The notes beneath the pieces were generated by a model. The model was not told where the DNA came from. It did no database searches and saw only the letters and a program-made list of their open reading frames with translations. DNA of 15,403 nucleotides from Campylobacteraceae bacterium (lineage in GTDB: Bacteria; Campylobacterota; Campylobacteria; Campylobacterales; Sulfurospirillaceae), in assembly GCA_027055635.1 (NCBI GenBank), contig JALUMZ010000037.1, forward strand, positions 1 to 15,403, written 5' to 3'. A program made the position numbers and the translations under genes. Within the stretch, counting starts at the first letter, position 1. Each line of letters starts with the position of its first letter. Positions 8,443-14,939 of the stretch are shown here, piece by piece.

Positions 8443-9051
8443 ATGTTAAGCGAAATTATAAGCTCTATCGTGAACACTGTTGGTGATTTGGGCTATATCG
8501 GTATCGTTGTTATGATGTTTTTAGAGAGTTCTTTTTTTCCTTTTCCAAGTGAAGTTGTTATGATTCCGGCTGGATACTTATCGTCAAAAGGGGATATGAA
8601 TCTATATGTCGTCATCTTTGCCGGACTATTTGGCGGTGTTTTAGGAGCACTTTTTAACTATTATCTTGCACTAAAACTTGGAAGATCTCTTATCTTGAAA
8701 TATGGTAAATACTTTTTTATGAATGAACAAAAATTATACACAATGGAGCAATTTTTTAAAAAATATGGCAGCATATCTACATTTACAGGAAGGTTGATTC
8801 CTGGAATAAGACAATACATCTCATTGCCGGCAGGTCTAGGAAAAATGAAACTAGATTTATTTATTTTATACACAGCATTAGGGGCTGGCTTGTGGGTTGT
8901 TATACTTACACTACTTGGGTACTTTATCGGTGAAAATCAAACATTGATAAAACAGTATCTACATATCATCACTCTTGTATTAATCTCTTTTATATCTATT
9001 GTTTCTATCATATACTACCTAAAGCAGAAGAAGAAAAATGCAAATAAATAG
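8443..9051 (+). CDS. DedA family membrane protein
   Basis: A 202-residue inner-membrane protein of the DedA/SNARE-associated (PF09335) family. Diagnostic motifs are FLESSFFPFPSEVVMIPAG (about 26-44, with the acidic residues E28 and E37 typical of the family) and GRLIPGIRQYISLPAG (116-131, with R117 and R123). Hydrophobic segments lie near 16-45, 54-78, 136-162 and 170-192. Some DedA proteins flip undecaprenyl phosphate back across the membrane; others affect membrane potential and drug resistance. Which role applies here cannot be told from sequence. The ATG has GAAAGG at 8432-8437. Its end overlaps the start of the PAP2 gene by 14 bases, so the two are probably co-translated. It begins 48 bases after the tRNA and may use the tRNA transcript or a promoter that I cannot distinguish. 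Confidence 0.9.
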   Translation: MLSEIISSIVNTVGDLGYIGIVVMMFLESSFFPFPSEVVMIPAGYLSSKGDMNLYVVIFAGLFGGVLGALFNYYLALKLGRSLILKYGKYFFMNEQKLYTMEQFFKKYGSISTFTGRLIPGIRQYISLPAGLGKMKLDLFILYTALGAGLWVVILTLLGYFIGENQTLIKQYLHIITLVLISFISIVSIIYYLKQKKKNANK

Positions 9052-9748
9052 ACAAATTTTTTTAACGATTATTGTATTAATTACCACTATACTTTTTTTT
9101 GAATATACAAATACAGATATAGCTCTGCAAAATTACTTTTATGATTTTAACACACAAACTTGGCTTATAGACAGAAATGAACCTATATTAAAATTTATAT
9201 TTTACAAAGGGGTAAAAAATCTTCTTATTATTTTTGCTGTTTGTATTTTGTTTTCTTTGATATTTCTAAGAAAGAAAAAAATTATAAAAGAGTATCAAAA
9301 AGGTCTTGTTTTGATTGTTTTGGCAGCTATTTTTGTGCCACTAACCGTGGGCACCCTCAAGAGTGCAACAAATACGCCTTGTCCAAAAAATATAGAACAT
9401 TTTGGTGGTACTTATCCTGATATAAAAGTTTTAGATACATATCCAAAAAACTTTAAGCAAAAAAAGAGGATAAAGTGTTGGCCAGCCGGTCATGCAAGTG
9501 GTGGTTTTGCTCTTTTCTCTCTCTTTTTTCTCTTTAAAAGCAAAAAAAATAGAAAAAAAGCATTAGTTTTAGCATTAGTTGTGGGGTGGAGTATGTCTTT
9601 GTATAAAATGTTTATCGGAGATCATTTTCTTAGCCACTCTATAGTAACCATGGAAATAGCATGGCTTATCGTCTTATTGCTAGAAAAGTATCTAAACATA
9701 TTTTTCAAAAAAAGAACAAAAAATAATAAATTCGATTATTATCTATAA
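9038..9748 (+). CDS. PAP2-family membrane phosphatase (CP/PAGH variant subfamily)
   Basis: This 236-residue protein has about five or six membrane helices (near 7-24, 59-77, 90-106, 153-166, 174-190, 201-216). The PAP2 triad is visible in variant form: K108-x6-C115-P116 (the usual Arg-Pro is Cys-Pro), PAGH at 149-152, and K190...GDH(196)FLSH(200). HFGG at 121-124 and PAGHASGG fit the subfamily with a ...CP..l..fGG first motif, so the changes are probably family features and not decay. The family dephosphorylates lipid pyro- or monophosphates such as undecaprenyl diphosphate or lipid A. It overlaps dedA by 14 bases and has only a weak purine-rich ribosome site (AGAAGAAG), consistent with coupling. 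The actual substrate is unknown. Confidence 0.82.
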   Translation: MQINRQIFLTIIVLITTILFFEYTNTDIALQNYFYDFNTQTWLIDRNEPILKFIFYKGVKNLLIIFAVCILFSLIFLRKKKIIKEYQKGLVLIVLAAIFVPLTVGTLKSATNTPCPKNIEHFGGTYPDIKVLDTYPKNFKQKKRIKCWPAGHASGGFALFSLFFLFKSKKNRKKALVLALVVGWSMSLYKMFIGDHFLSHSIVTMEIAWLIVLLLEKYLNIFFKKRTKNNKFDYYL

Positions 9749-9751
9749 ATT

Positions 9752-9779
9752 TTGTGAAGATATTTTTTTATGGTATAAT
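9752..9779 (+). promoter_or_regulatory. Extended -10 promoter of the 72-residue protein gene
   Basis: TTGTGA (9752-9757), 16-base spacer, then TGGTATAAT (9771-9779): a perfect TATAAT with extended -10 TG. It sits in the 65-base gap after the PAP2 gene and would start transcription near 9786. Confidence 0.6.
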
Positions 9780-9813
9780 TTACTAAAATTGATCAATAAG
9801 CGAGGAGATTAAA

Positions 9814-10032
9814 ATGCAAGTACAAGAGTATCTATTTAAATCACCTTATCCAAGCAGTGTTCAGATGGGTACACCACAAAATAAGCCTAGCGATAGTGAT
9901 AAAACTACCAATCAAGATACTAATGTTAGAGATCAGAAAGATCAAATCAAGATAGAAGATAGCACGATAAAAACACAGGAGATAACTACTGAAGCAACAT
10001 CTAAAACAAATAAATTAGATATTTACGCTTAA
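9814..10032 (+). CDS. Small hydrophilic protein of unknown function (72 residues)
   Basis: I do not recognise a named family. The start is well supported: GAGGAG at 9802-9807 lies 6 bases before the ATG, and an extended -10 promoter lies upstream. The N-terminus MQVQEYLFKSPYPSSVQMG is aromatic and somewhat hydrophobic. Residues 20-66 are D/T/K/Q/S-rich, without predicted structure or cysteines, and the end is LDIYA. There is no signal peptide and no membrane segment. It is monocistronic and converges with the next gene, with 8 bases between stop codons and no clear terminator. Its shape (short ordered ends, disordered middle) suits a binding or anti-factor role, but that is only a guess. Confidence 0.7.
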   Translation: MQVQEYLFKSPYPSSVQMGTPQNKPSDSDKTTNQDTNVRDQKDQIKIEDSTIKTQEITTEATSKTNKLDIYA

Positions 10033-10040
10033 GGGCACCT

Positions 10041-10607
10041 TTAAATTAATTTCTTAAAGGATTTAAAAACAGTTGTGATTATTACTATTTCCAAAGCTAA
10101 AAGCCCTATGTGTAGATTATATACCTGCACTTGCTTATCAAATATATTCAGATACTCTAAAATTTTATAAAATACATAAGACAGCACCAAGCCTGCTAGG
10201 TATCCTTTTTGTTTGATAACATCTGCCATGGAGATAAGAGCTGTCTTTTTAAGTGCTATTGTCTCCATTCTGACTAGATAACTTCCAAATACAAAAGTCA
10301 GCTGATAACCAAGATATACGAATAGAGCCGTTATGTAAGAGTAGTTAAAAATCAAGAAAAATGAGACAAAAAGTAAAACCACCACTTCAACAAGCAAAGT
10401 GATATAAAAAAATGCATCTATATTCATAATCTTGCTATAAAATTTTGCCAAAATCAGCATGGAAATCGCCAAAAAAATCCCGCCAAGTGAAAATATAGAG
10501 GGCTGTAAGGGGGTATATAAAACAAATATACTCCCTACACTAAGCCCCAAAAACATAGAATTTAAAAACTTATAGCAAAGATAAGGTCTTACATGCAGAG
10601 TTCTCAA
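10041..10607 (-). CDS. Six-helix integral membrane protein, unknown, coupled to TonB receptor
   Basis: The 188 residues hold about six hydrophobic helices (near 14-34, 36-56, 65-87, 90-111, 135-152, 162-182) with a basic loop at 113-131. The layout resembles one half of a major facilitator protein, but no signature motif is clear, so the family is left open. The start is TTG at 10607, sharing four bases (TTGA) with the stop of the upstream receptor gene; the next in-frame Met is residue 18, inside the first helix, so TTG with translational coupling is the better choice. Tight coupling to the outer-membrane receptor suggests the inner-membrane step for the same substrate, or a regulator of it. 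Function is unproven. Confidence 0.7.
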   Translation of the reverse strand: MRTLHVRPYLCYKFLNSMFLGLSVGSIFVLYTPLQPSIFSLGGIFLAISMLILAKFYSKIMNIDAFFYITLLVEVVVLLFVSFFLIFNYSYITALFVYLGYQLTFVFGSYLVRMETIALKKTALISMADVIKQKGYLAGLVLSYVFYKILEYLNIFDKQVQVYNLHIGLLALEIVIITTVFKSFKKLI

Positions 10608-12625
10608 AACTTGGCATTAACTCCTATCATAAAAGTCCTCTCATAATTTACGGGATAGACACCTAGACTAAAACCATTATCGGCAAAAAGGGCATTTTTT
10701 CTATCAAAAAGATTTTTTACTTTGGCGAAAAACTCAATTTTTTTATACTTATAGCTAGCCATAAAATCTGTGGAATTATAAGTTTCCATCTTGCCAAAAT
10801 TTTCATCAAAATCACTCATCGCATACGCTTTTGATTTGTAGGTGTGAGAAAGCAAAAGAGATATTCTATGTGTCGGATTATACCCTAGCGCAAGCTTTAT
10901 ATTATGTTTTGAAACTCCGGGGATCTCTTTTCCCTCGATAGTCGGATCACTCAAATTTTCTCTTATGTCGGTATTGACAAATGCATAATTTAGAGTTGCA
11001 AAAAGGTTATATCTCAAATTATACTTATCATATAGTTCAAAACCGTATTTCCTTGTTTTATCTAGATTTGTATTTGTATAAGTTAGTCCATTATAGTATA
11101 TCTCATCATCTATATAGCTGTAAAAAGTAGAAAATTTGAACTTATTTGGATAGCCGATATAGTTATATCCTGCATTTATAGTTCGCACTCTCATTGGCTT
11201 TATAAAGCCATTAAAGGTATTTGTAAAAGCATTGAAAAATCTATCTATATCCGGCGCTTGAAATGATTGATTTAGGTTTAAAAATATTGATGATAAAGGG
11301 CTTATTTTATAATTATAACCAAAATCATAAGCTTGCATATATCTCCTCTTGGACAAAGAAATACCTGCTGTTTTATATCTGTATTTGATACCCTCGCCTC
11401 TTAAGCCAAAAGAGATAAGACTTTTTCCGAAACTATAATTTGCTTTTGCATAATATCCTAGATTGTCTTTGTGCGTGGTTTTAGAAGTATCATATCTTTC
11501 ACCCTCAAATTTTTGAATACCAAATATGGCTTTTAGATTTTTATCGTTATAGTTTAGTTTTGCATCATAACTTTTATAATCATAATCATTTCTAGAATTA
11601 TAAGTGATAAAATCACTCACCTTATCTTCGTCGCTACCTTGTAGATTTAGTATAAATTTTGGTGAAATTTTATATTTTAAACCATAAGTCAGCATATCAG
11701 AAGAAAAATACTGTTCGCTATAAGGCACACCCCAAGATGGATCTGGTATGGTAAACAGATCTGTTTCGTACTGATTTAAACTAAGTGCATTTGCGTATTT
11801 TAATTTCATCTTTGAGAAAGTTTTTCCTAGATTTAGTGTTAAATTTTGTGTTGGTGAAAATGTTCCCTTTATACCTTTATTTCTATCCCAACTATCATCT
11901 TTGGTACCATCACTAGCTATTATCTTTTCTCCATCGCTCTTATAATCATCTATGTATCCGCTGATAGAAAACTTCTCTTTTTTAATACCAAGCCCAAAAG
12001 AGCCGTATCTTAGACCATTGTTGCCAAAATATGTCTTGACTTTTGCTCCACTATATCCACTTTTGGTGATTATATTAATCACTCCTGCATTTGCTCCATC
12101 ACCATACTCTACTGAACCGGATCCTTTTATAATCTCTATTCTTTTGATATTTTCTATCGGAATAGATGATAAAAGCTGTGGAACCATATCTATATTGTTT
12201 AGTCTCTTGCCATCTAGCGTTATGACTATATTTTCATATCCATTTTCACTTCCATATCCACGAAAATCTATCTTTTGTGAAAATTTATTGCCATAATTCG
12301 GCAGTGTGGTGATTGATGTTTGGGTATTTAAAAACTCATAAAGATTTTTTGCGTGTGATCTTTTTATAGCAGCTTGTGTGTAAATTTCAGATGCAAATGG
12401 AGCATCAACTTCTTTGACTTTTATCTTTTTAGATATAACAACTATTGGCTGTTCATCTTGTGGCGGTGTCTCCTCTTCACTTGAGGCATACTCATCTTGT
12501 TTTTGCAAACTACTTTGAGAATCACTATAACTAGTTGTTGTGCTAGCTAATGTAATAGTAGTGCTAAGTGCAAGTATAGCAGCAAGTGAAAAGTACTTAC
12601 CACGAAATCCTTTTGGACTCTTCAT
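10604..12625 (-). CDS. TonB-dependent outer-membrane receptor
   Basis: This 673-residue protein has a signal peptide (basic MKSPKGFRGK, then a hydrophobic stretch to about residue 28), a low-complexity Q/E/S segment, and a possible TonB box IVVIS at 61-65. The plug domain spans about 70-190 with FRGYGSENGYENIVITLDG (111-129), IENIKRIEIIKGSGSVEYGDGA and GVINIITK. A 22-strand-type barrel follows, ending in the terminal Phe (VNAKF) recognised by the BAM complex. The plug resembles the BtuB/FepA/CirA group; the ligand (siderophore, haem, vitamin B12 or metal) cannot be assigned. AAGGAG lies 5 bases before the ATG at 12625. A TATAAT at 12672-12667 probably drives it. It is followed by a coupled membrane protein. 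I see no convincing Fur box. Confidence 0.93.
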   Translation of the reverse strand: MKSPKGFRGKYFSLAAILALSTTITLASTTTSYSDSQSSLQKQDEYASSEEETPPQDEQPIVVISKKIKVKEVDAPFASEIYTQAAIKRSHAKNLYEFLNTQTSITTLPNYGNKFSQKIDFRGYGSENGYENIVITLDGKRLNNIDMVPQLLSSIPIENIKRIEIIKGSGSVEYGDGANAGVINIITKSGYSGAKVKTYFGNNGLRYGSFGLGIKKEKFSISGYIDDYKSDGEKIIASDGTKDDSWDRNKGIKGTFSPTQNLTLNLGKTFSKMKLKYANALSLNQYETDLFTIPDPSWGVPYSEQYFSSDMLTYGLKYKISPKFILNLQGSDEDKVSDFITYNSRNDYDYKSYDAKLNYNDKNLKAIFGIQKFEGERYDTSKTTHKDNLGYYAKANYSFGKSLISFGLRGEGIKYRYKTAGISLSKRRYMQAYDFGYNYKISPLSSIFLNLNQSFQAPDIDRFFNAFTNTFNGFIKPMRVRTINAGYNYIGYPNKFKFSTFYSYIDDEIYYNGLTYTNTNLDKTRKYGFELYDKYNLRYNLFATLNYAFVNTDIRENLSDPTIEGKEIPGVSKHNIKLALGYNPTHRISLLLSHTYKSKAYAMSDFDENFGKMETYNSTDFMASYKYKKIEFFAKVKNLFDRKNALFADNGFSLGVYPVNYERTFMIGVNAKF

Positions 12626-12666
12626 TTTTTCTCCTTATGGGTACCTAAAATAAATTTTAAAGAGAA

Positions 12667-12679
12667 ATTATAGTAAAAT
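12667..12679. promoter_or_regulatory. Back-to-back -10 boxes between receptor and lipoprotein genes
   Basis: TATAAT on the minus strand (12672-12667) faces the receptor gene, and TAAAAT on the plus strand (12674-12679) faces the lipoprotein gene, one base apart. The whole gap is 65 bases. The two RNA polymerase sites would overlap, so the promoters should compete or share an operator. Confidence 0.4.
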
Positions 12680-13039
12680 TCTACTTAAATATGATAAGGT
12701 ATTTAACTTTGGGCTTATATATAAAACCTTTTTTAACATCTTTTATACTGTTATCTCTTTTTATGGGTTGTGATGACAAATCGGTATCTACTTTATATGA
12801 TAAATCATACACAAAAAACAGTATCCCGTGCTTAAAGCTTTCTATATACCCAAAAGATAAAAAGATGGAAAAAACTCTAAAAAAACTATATCCATTTACA
12901 CAAAAATGCGAATATATCTTGCTAGTTTCATATAAAGCAGGCATAGTTTGCAATAGCAATCAAAATGCTCCAAGAAAAACTCTCTTAAACTTTCCAAATA
13001 GTTATCTAAGAATGGAGATAAATAGAAATATGAATGATT

Positions 13040-13073
13040 TAAGGACACTTCTAGTAACCCTATGCACTGATAG
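13040..13073 (+). repeat. Left terminal inverted repeat
   Basis: Begins TAAGGACACTTCTAGTAACC and pairs with the right copy over 34 positions with a single discrepancy (G13064 opposite T13287). Confidence 0.92.
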
Positions 13074-13170
13074 CTTTATGAGGTTTTTTGCAGACAAGGC
13101 AGACTTTTGCAGGACTAGCCTTAGCTAATTCAAGAAAGTCTAACGAAGTATGCAAGAAACCTCATAAAGC
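13073..13170 (+). repeat. Hairpin A of the inverted-repeat element
   Basis: A 20-bp stem pairs 13073-13092 (GCTTTATGAGG...) with 13151-13170 (...CCTCATAAAGC), 19 Watson-Crick and one T-G (13087/13156). A second 7-bp stem, AGACTTT (13101-13107) with AAAGTCT (13135-13141), nests inside. The apical segment 13112-13131 is an imperfect palindrome. Confidence 0.85.
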
Positions 13171-13177
13171 CCAAAGG

Positions 13178-13278
13178 GAAGCCTAATATAGGGCAATCTT
13201 CTACAAGATAAATTTTTGAATTAGCTTTGGCTAGTTCTTCAAATTTCTCTTGTAAAATCTCACCCTATATTAGGCTTC
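13178..13278 (+). repeat. Hairpin B of the inverted-repeat element
   Basis: A perfect 16-bp stem pairs GAAGCCTAATATAGGG (13178-13193) with its complement at 13263-13278. Nested inside are TACAAGA/TCTTGTA (13202-13208/13248-13254) and GAATTAGC/GCTAGTTC (13218-13225/13230-13237, loop TTTG, one T-G pair). Confidence 0.87.
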
Positions 13279-13311
13279 TATCAGTGTATAGGGTTACTAG
13301 AAGTGTCCTTA
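13278..13311 (+). repeat. Right terminal inverted repeat
   Basis: Ends TAGAAGTGTCCTTA, the inverse complement of the left copy at 13040-13073, with one discrepancy at T13287. Its first base is also the last base of stem B, so the stems abut without spacer. Confidence 0.92.
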
Positions 13312-13426
13312 TATACAGCTACTATATAGATTTAAATGATAAAGTTTCAAAAGATGATATTGAAAACGGCTTTAGAAATATGAAAAAAAATCTAAAATTC
13401 AACTAATTTTTTGTAAAATTACATCT

Positions 13427-13591
13427 ATGGAAAAGAAAATTATATGTCAAAAATGCAGATTTTATTATGTCACTTGGGAAAAGAGCAGGCCTCATGGTTG
13501 CAAGGCCTACGGTTTCAAATCCTTACCTATCCCCTCAATTGTAGTGAAAAAAAATAGCGGTTTGGATTGTACTTTTTATCAGAAAAAATAG
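13427..13591 (+). CDS. Small four-cysteine protein (54 residues), probable zinc binder
   Basis: The reading frame from ATG at 13427 to TAG at 13591 gives a protein with C7-x2-C10, then RFYYVTWEKSRPHGCKAYGFKS (C25, with H23) and SGLDC (C48). The CxxC...YVTW...PHGCKAYGFKS...P....SG..C arrangement resembles a small conserved bacterial protein of unknown function that is found as a stand-alone 50-70 residue product; I recall it from memory and cannot name a database family. The four cysteines could form a zinc ribbon. The gene begins 21 bases after the lipoprotein remnant stop, with TAAAAT at 13414-13419 as a possible -10 and no clear ribosome site, so it may be nearly leaderless or depend on the upstream gene. 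It converges with dctM, with 10 bases between. Confidence 0.72.
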   Translation: MEKKIICQKCRFYYVTWEKSRPHGCKAYGFKSLPIPSIVVKKNSGLDCTFYQKK

Positions 13592-13601
13592 ACCTCGTTG
13601 T

Positions 13602-14939
13602 TTATCCATGTACCATTTTTGATGGCAAATAAAATGTTATCTCAGGAAAAACGGTTAAAACTACAACTATAAGTATCATGATTATGAAAAATGGAAAAGT
13701 TGCCTTTAGGATATAGTCGATCTTCTCTCCGGAGATACTTTGTATCACAAAAAGTGAAAATCCAACAGGTGGAGTTATCTGAGAGAGTTCAACCATAAGC
13801 ACTAAAAATATACCAAACCAAAGTGGATCATACCCAGCAGCCGTTACGATAGGAAGTACGATAGGAAGAGTCATGACTACCATAGATATACCATCTAGCA
13901 TCATGCCTAAAATCATATACATGATTCCCACAACAAACATCAACATATATGGTGATAATCCCAAAGAAGCTATATATTCACTAAGTGCTCTAGCAATTCC
14001 CAAAAAACCGACAACTTGAGAGAGAAATCCAGCCCCAGCTATGATGAAACTGATCATAACTGTTGTCTTGATAGAGTTTAATATCGCTGTTTTAAAAACT
14101 TCAAAATCCAAGCTCTTAAAGTAAAACCCAAGAAGCATGGAGCCTAATACACCAAGAGCTGCCGCTTCGGTAGGAGTTGCAAATCCCGCATAGATACTAC
14201 CCAAAACTAAAACAATCAAAGAAAATATAGGTGCCAAGTCTTTTAGAGATTCCAATCTCATCTTCCAAGTAACCTCTTCTTCTTGAATAGGAACCGCACT
14301 TTTATCGATACTTGCCGCAAATATGATATATAGTGCATAGGAACTTGCAAGTAAGATTCCGGGTAAAATCCCTGCTATAAAAAGCTGCCCAATAGAGACA
14401 TTAGACAATACGCCATATATAATCATGATCAAACTAGGAGGTATCAAAAAACCAAGTGTTCCACTTCCTGCGAGTGAACCAATCGCTAGAGATTTACTAT
14501 ATCCCCTCTTTTTTAATTCACTCAAGGTTATTTTACCCACAGTAGCAGTAGTGGCAGCTGATGAGCCTGAAACTGCTGCAAACAAAGAACAAGCAGCCAC
14601 ATTTACATGTAAAAGTCTGCCCGGAACTTTTGTAAGCCATGGTATAAGACCGTTTAAAAGTCTAGTCGATATGGATGATTTATAGAGTAACTCTCCCATC
14701 AATATAAACATAGGAAGTGCCGCTAGAGACCATGAATTTAAGGAGTCATACAGAGATGACGAGAGTAAATCACCGATCTTGTCCCAGATATTTATAGCAG
14801 GAGGAAGATTTACCTTATATACAAGCATTCCAAAGATACCCGTAAGCATCAAAGATACCCCAATCCATATAGAAGAGAGTAAAAAAGCAAACATAACAAT
14901 CAATAGTACGATAGTCAGAGTCAATGGATCAGCTATCAT
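13602..14939 (-). CDS. dctM: TRAP transporter large membrane subunit (DctM type)
   Basis: A 445-residue, very hydrophobic protein with about 12 membrane segments, matching the DctM/ion-transporter fold. Visible features are the N-terminal MIADPLTLTIVLLIVMFAFL, the conserved SGSSAATTATVGKI (about 123-136), the GTLGFLIPPSLIMIIYG segment, a GFATPTEAAALGV stretch in the middle, and MMLDGISMVVMTLPIVLPIV with ITPPVGFSLFV near the end. It is the Na+-coupled transport subunit, taking a carboxylate-type solute handed over by a periplasmic DctP protein. I choose ATG at 14939: AAAAGGA stands 6 bases upstream and the protein then starts like its family. A longer frame from 14981 adds 14 residues without support. 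It overlaps dctQ by 11 bases. The substrate is not determinable. Confidence 0.93.
   Translation of the reverse strand: MIADPLTLTIVLLIVMFAFLLSSIWIGVSLMLTGIFGMLVYKVNLPPAINIWDKIGDLLSSSLYDSLNSWSLAALPMFILMGELLYKSSISTRLLNGLIPWLTKVPGRLLHVNVAACSLFAAVSGSSAATTATVGKITLSELKKRGYSKSLAIGSLAGSGTLGFLIPPSLIMIIYGVLSNVSIGQLFIAGILPGILLASSYALYIIFAASIDKSAVPIQEEEVTWKMRLESLKDLAPIFSLIVLVLGSIYAGFATPTEAAALGVLGSMLLGFYFKSLDFEVFKTAILNSIKTTVMISFIIAGAGFLSQVVGFLGIARALSEYIASLGLSPYMLMFVVGIMYMILGMMLDGISMVVMTLPIVLPIVTAAGYDPLWFGIFLVLMVELSQITPPVGFSLFVIQSISGEKIDYILKATFPFFIIMILIVVVLTVFPEITFYLPSKMVHG

Larger units (their letters stand above)
13042..13309. mobile_element. MITE-like non-autonomous element, 268 bp, nested palindromes
   Basis: Bounded by 34-nt inverted repeats that include a TA at each end (13040-13041 and 13310-13311), consistent with the TA target duplication of IS630/Tc1-type transposition. 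It codes for nothing convincing. Inside, two long hairpins sit side by side (stem A 13073-13092/13151-13170; stem B 13178-13193/13263-13278), separated by a 7-nt linker, so a folded strand gives a three-way junction closed by the terminal repeat. It interrupts a lipoprotein gene. No transposase occurs in the window; movement would need one supplied elsewhere. An alternative is a structured RNA cassette, less likely given the TA ends and the disrupted gene. Confidence 0.75.
12691..13406 (+). pseudogene. Lipoprotein gene interrupted by an inverted-repeat element
   Basis: The 5' part (12691 to about 13041) encodes a lipoprotein-like start: basic N-terminus, hydrophobic stretch, and FMGC with the acylatable Cys at residue 27, followed by DDKS. 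The body runs to MEINRNMNDL. The frame then enters the inverted-repeat element and stops at 13128 after foreign residues. Beyond the element, 13314-13406 is open for 31 codons, beginning YSYYIDLNDKVSKDD and ending MKKNLKFN before TAA, which reads as the natural C-terminus. An intact protein would be about 147-150 residues. Excising the 268-bp element plus one TA leaves the halves out of frame by one base, so either the boundary is different or an indel has accrued. The start is ambiguous: the ATG lacks a ribosome site; a TTG at 12709 has AAGG 9 bases upstream. The family is not recognised. Confidence 0.75.

Noticed and set aside
9346..9640. PAP2 gene as a decayed copy because of missing Arg and Asp motif residues
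   Set aside because: Lys108, the PAGH motif and His196 are kept, the frame is intact, and the Cys-Pro/SH pattern fits a recognised variant subfamily.
10038..10060. Bidirectional terminator CCTTTAA/TTAAAGG between convergent genes
   Set aside because: The 7-bp stem is mostly A-T with a 9-nt loop and no U-tract follows on either strand.
12626..12690. Fur box upstream of the TonB receptor
   Set aside because: The gap is simply A/T-rich; no clear repeat of GATAAT-type hexamers was found.
12681..12959. Minus-strand frame of 92 codons opposite the lipoprotein gene
   Set aside because: It lacks a ribosome site and family resemblance, and it lies opposite a better coding frame with a lipobox.
13042..13128. 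Element-encoded protein
   Set aside because: The frame that runs into the element from the lipoprotein gene stops after about 29 codons, and no start with a ribosome site gives a longer product on either strand.
13040..13311. Retron or group II intron RNA
   Set aside because: No reverse transcriptase or maturase frame lies nearby, there is no intron domain V-like sequence, and the TA-flanked terminal repeats fit a MITE better.
13040..13311. CRISPR array or tandem repeats
   Set aside because: Repeats are inverted, not direct, and no spaced direct repeats occur here or elsewhere in the window.
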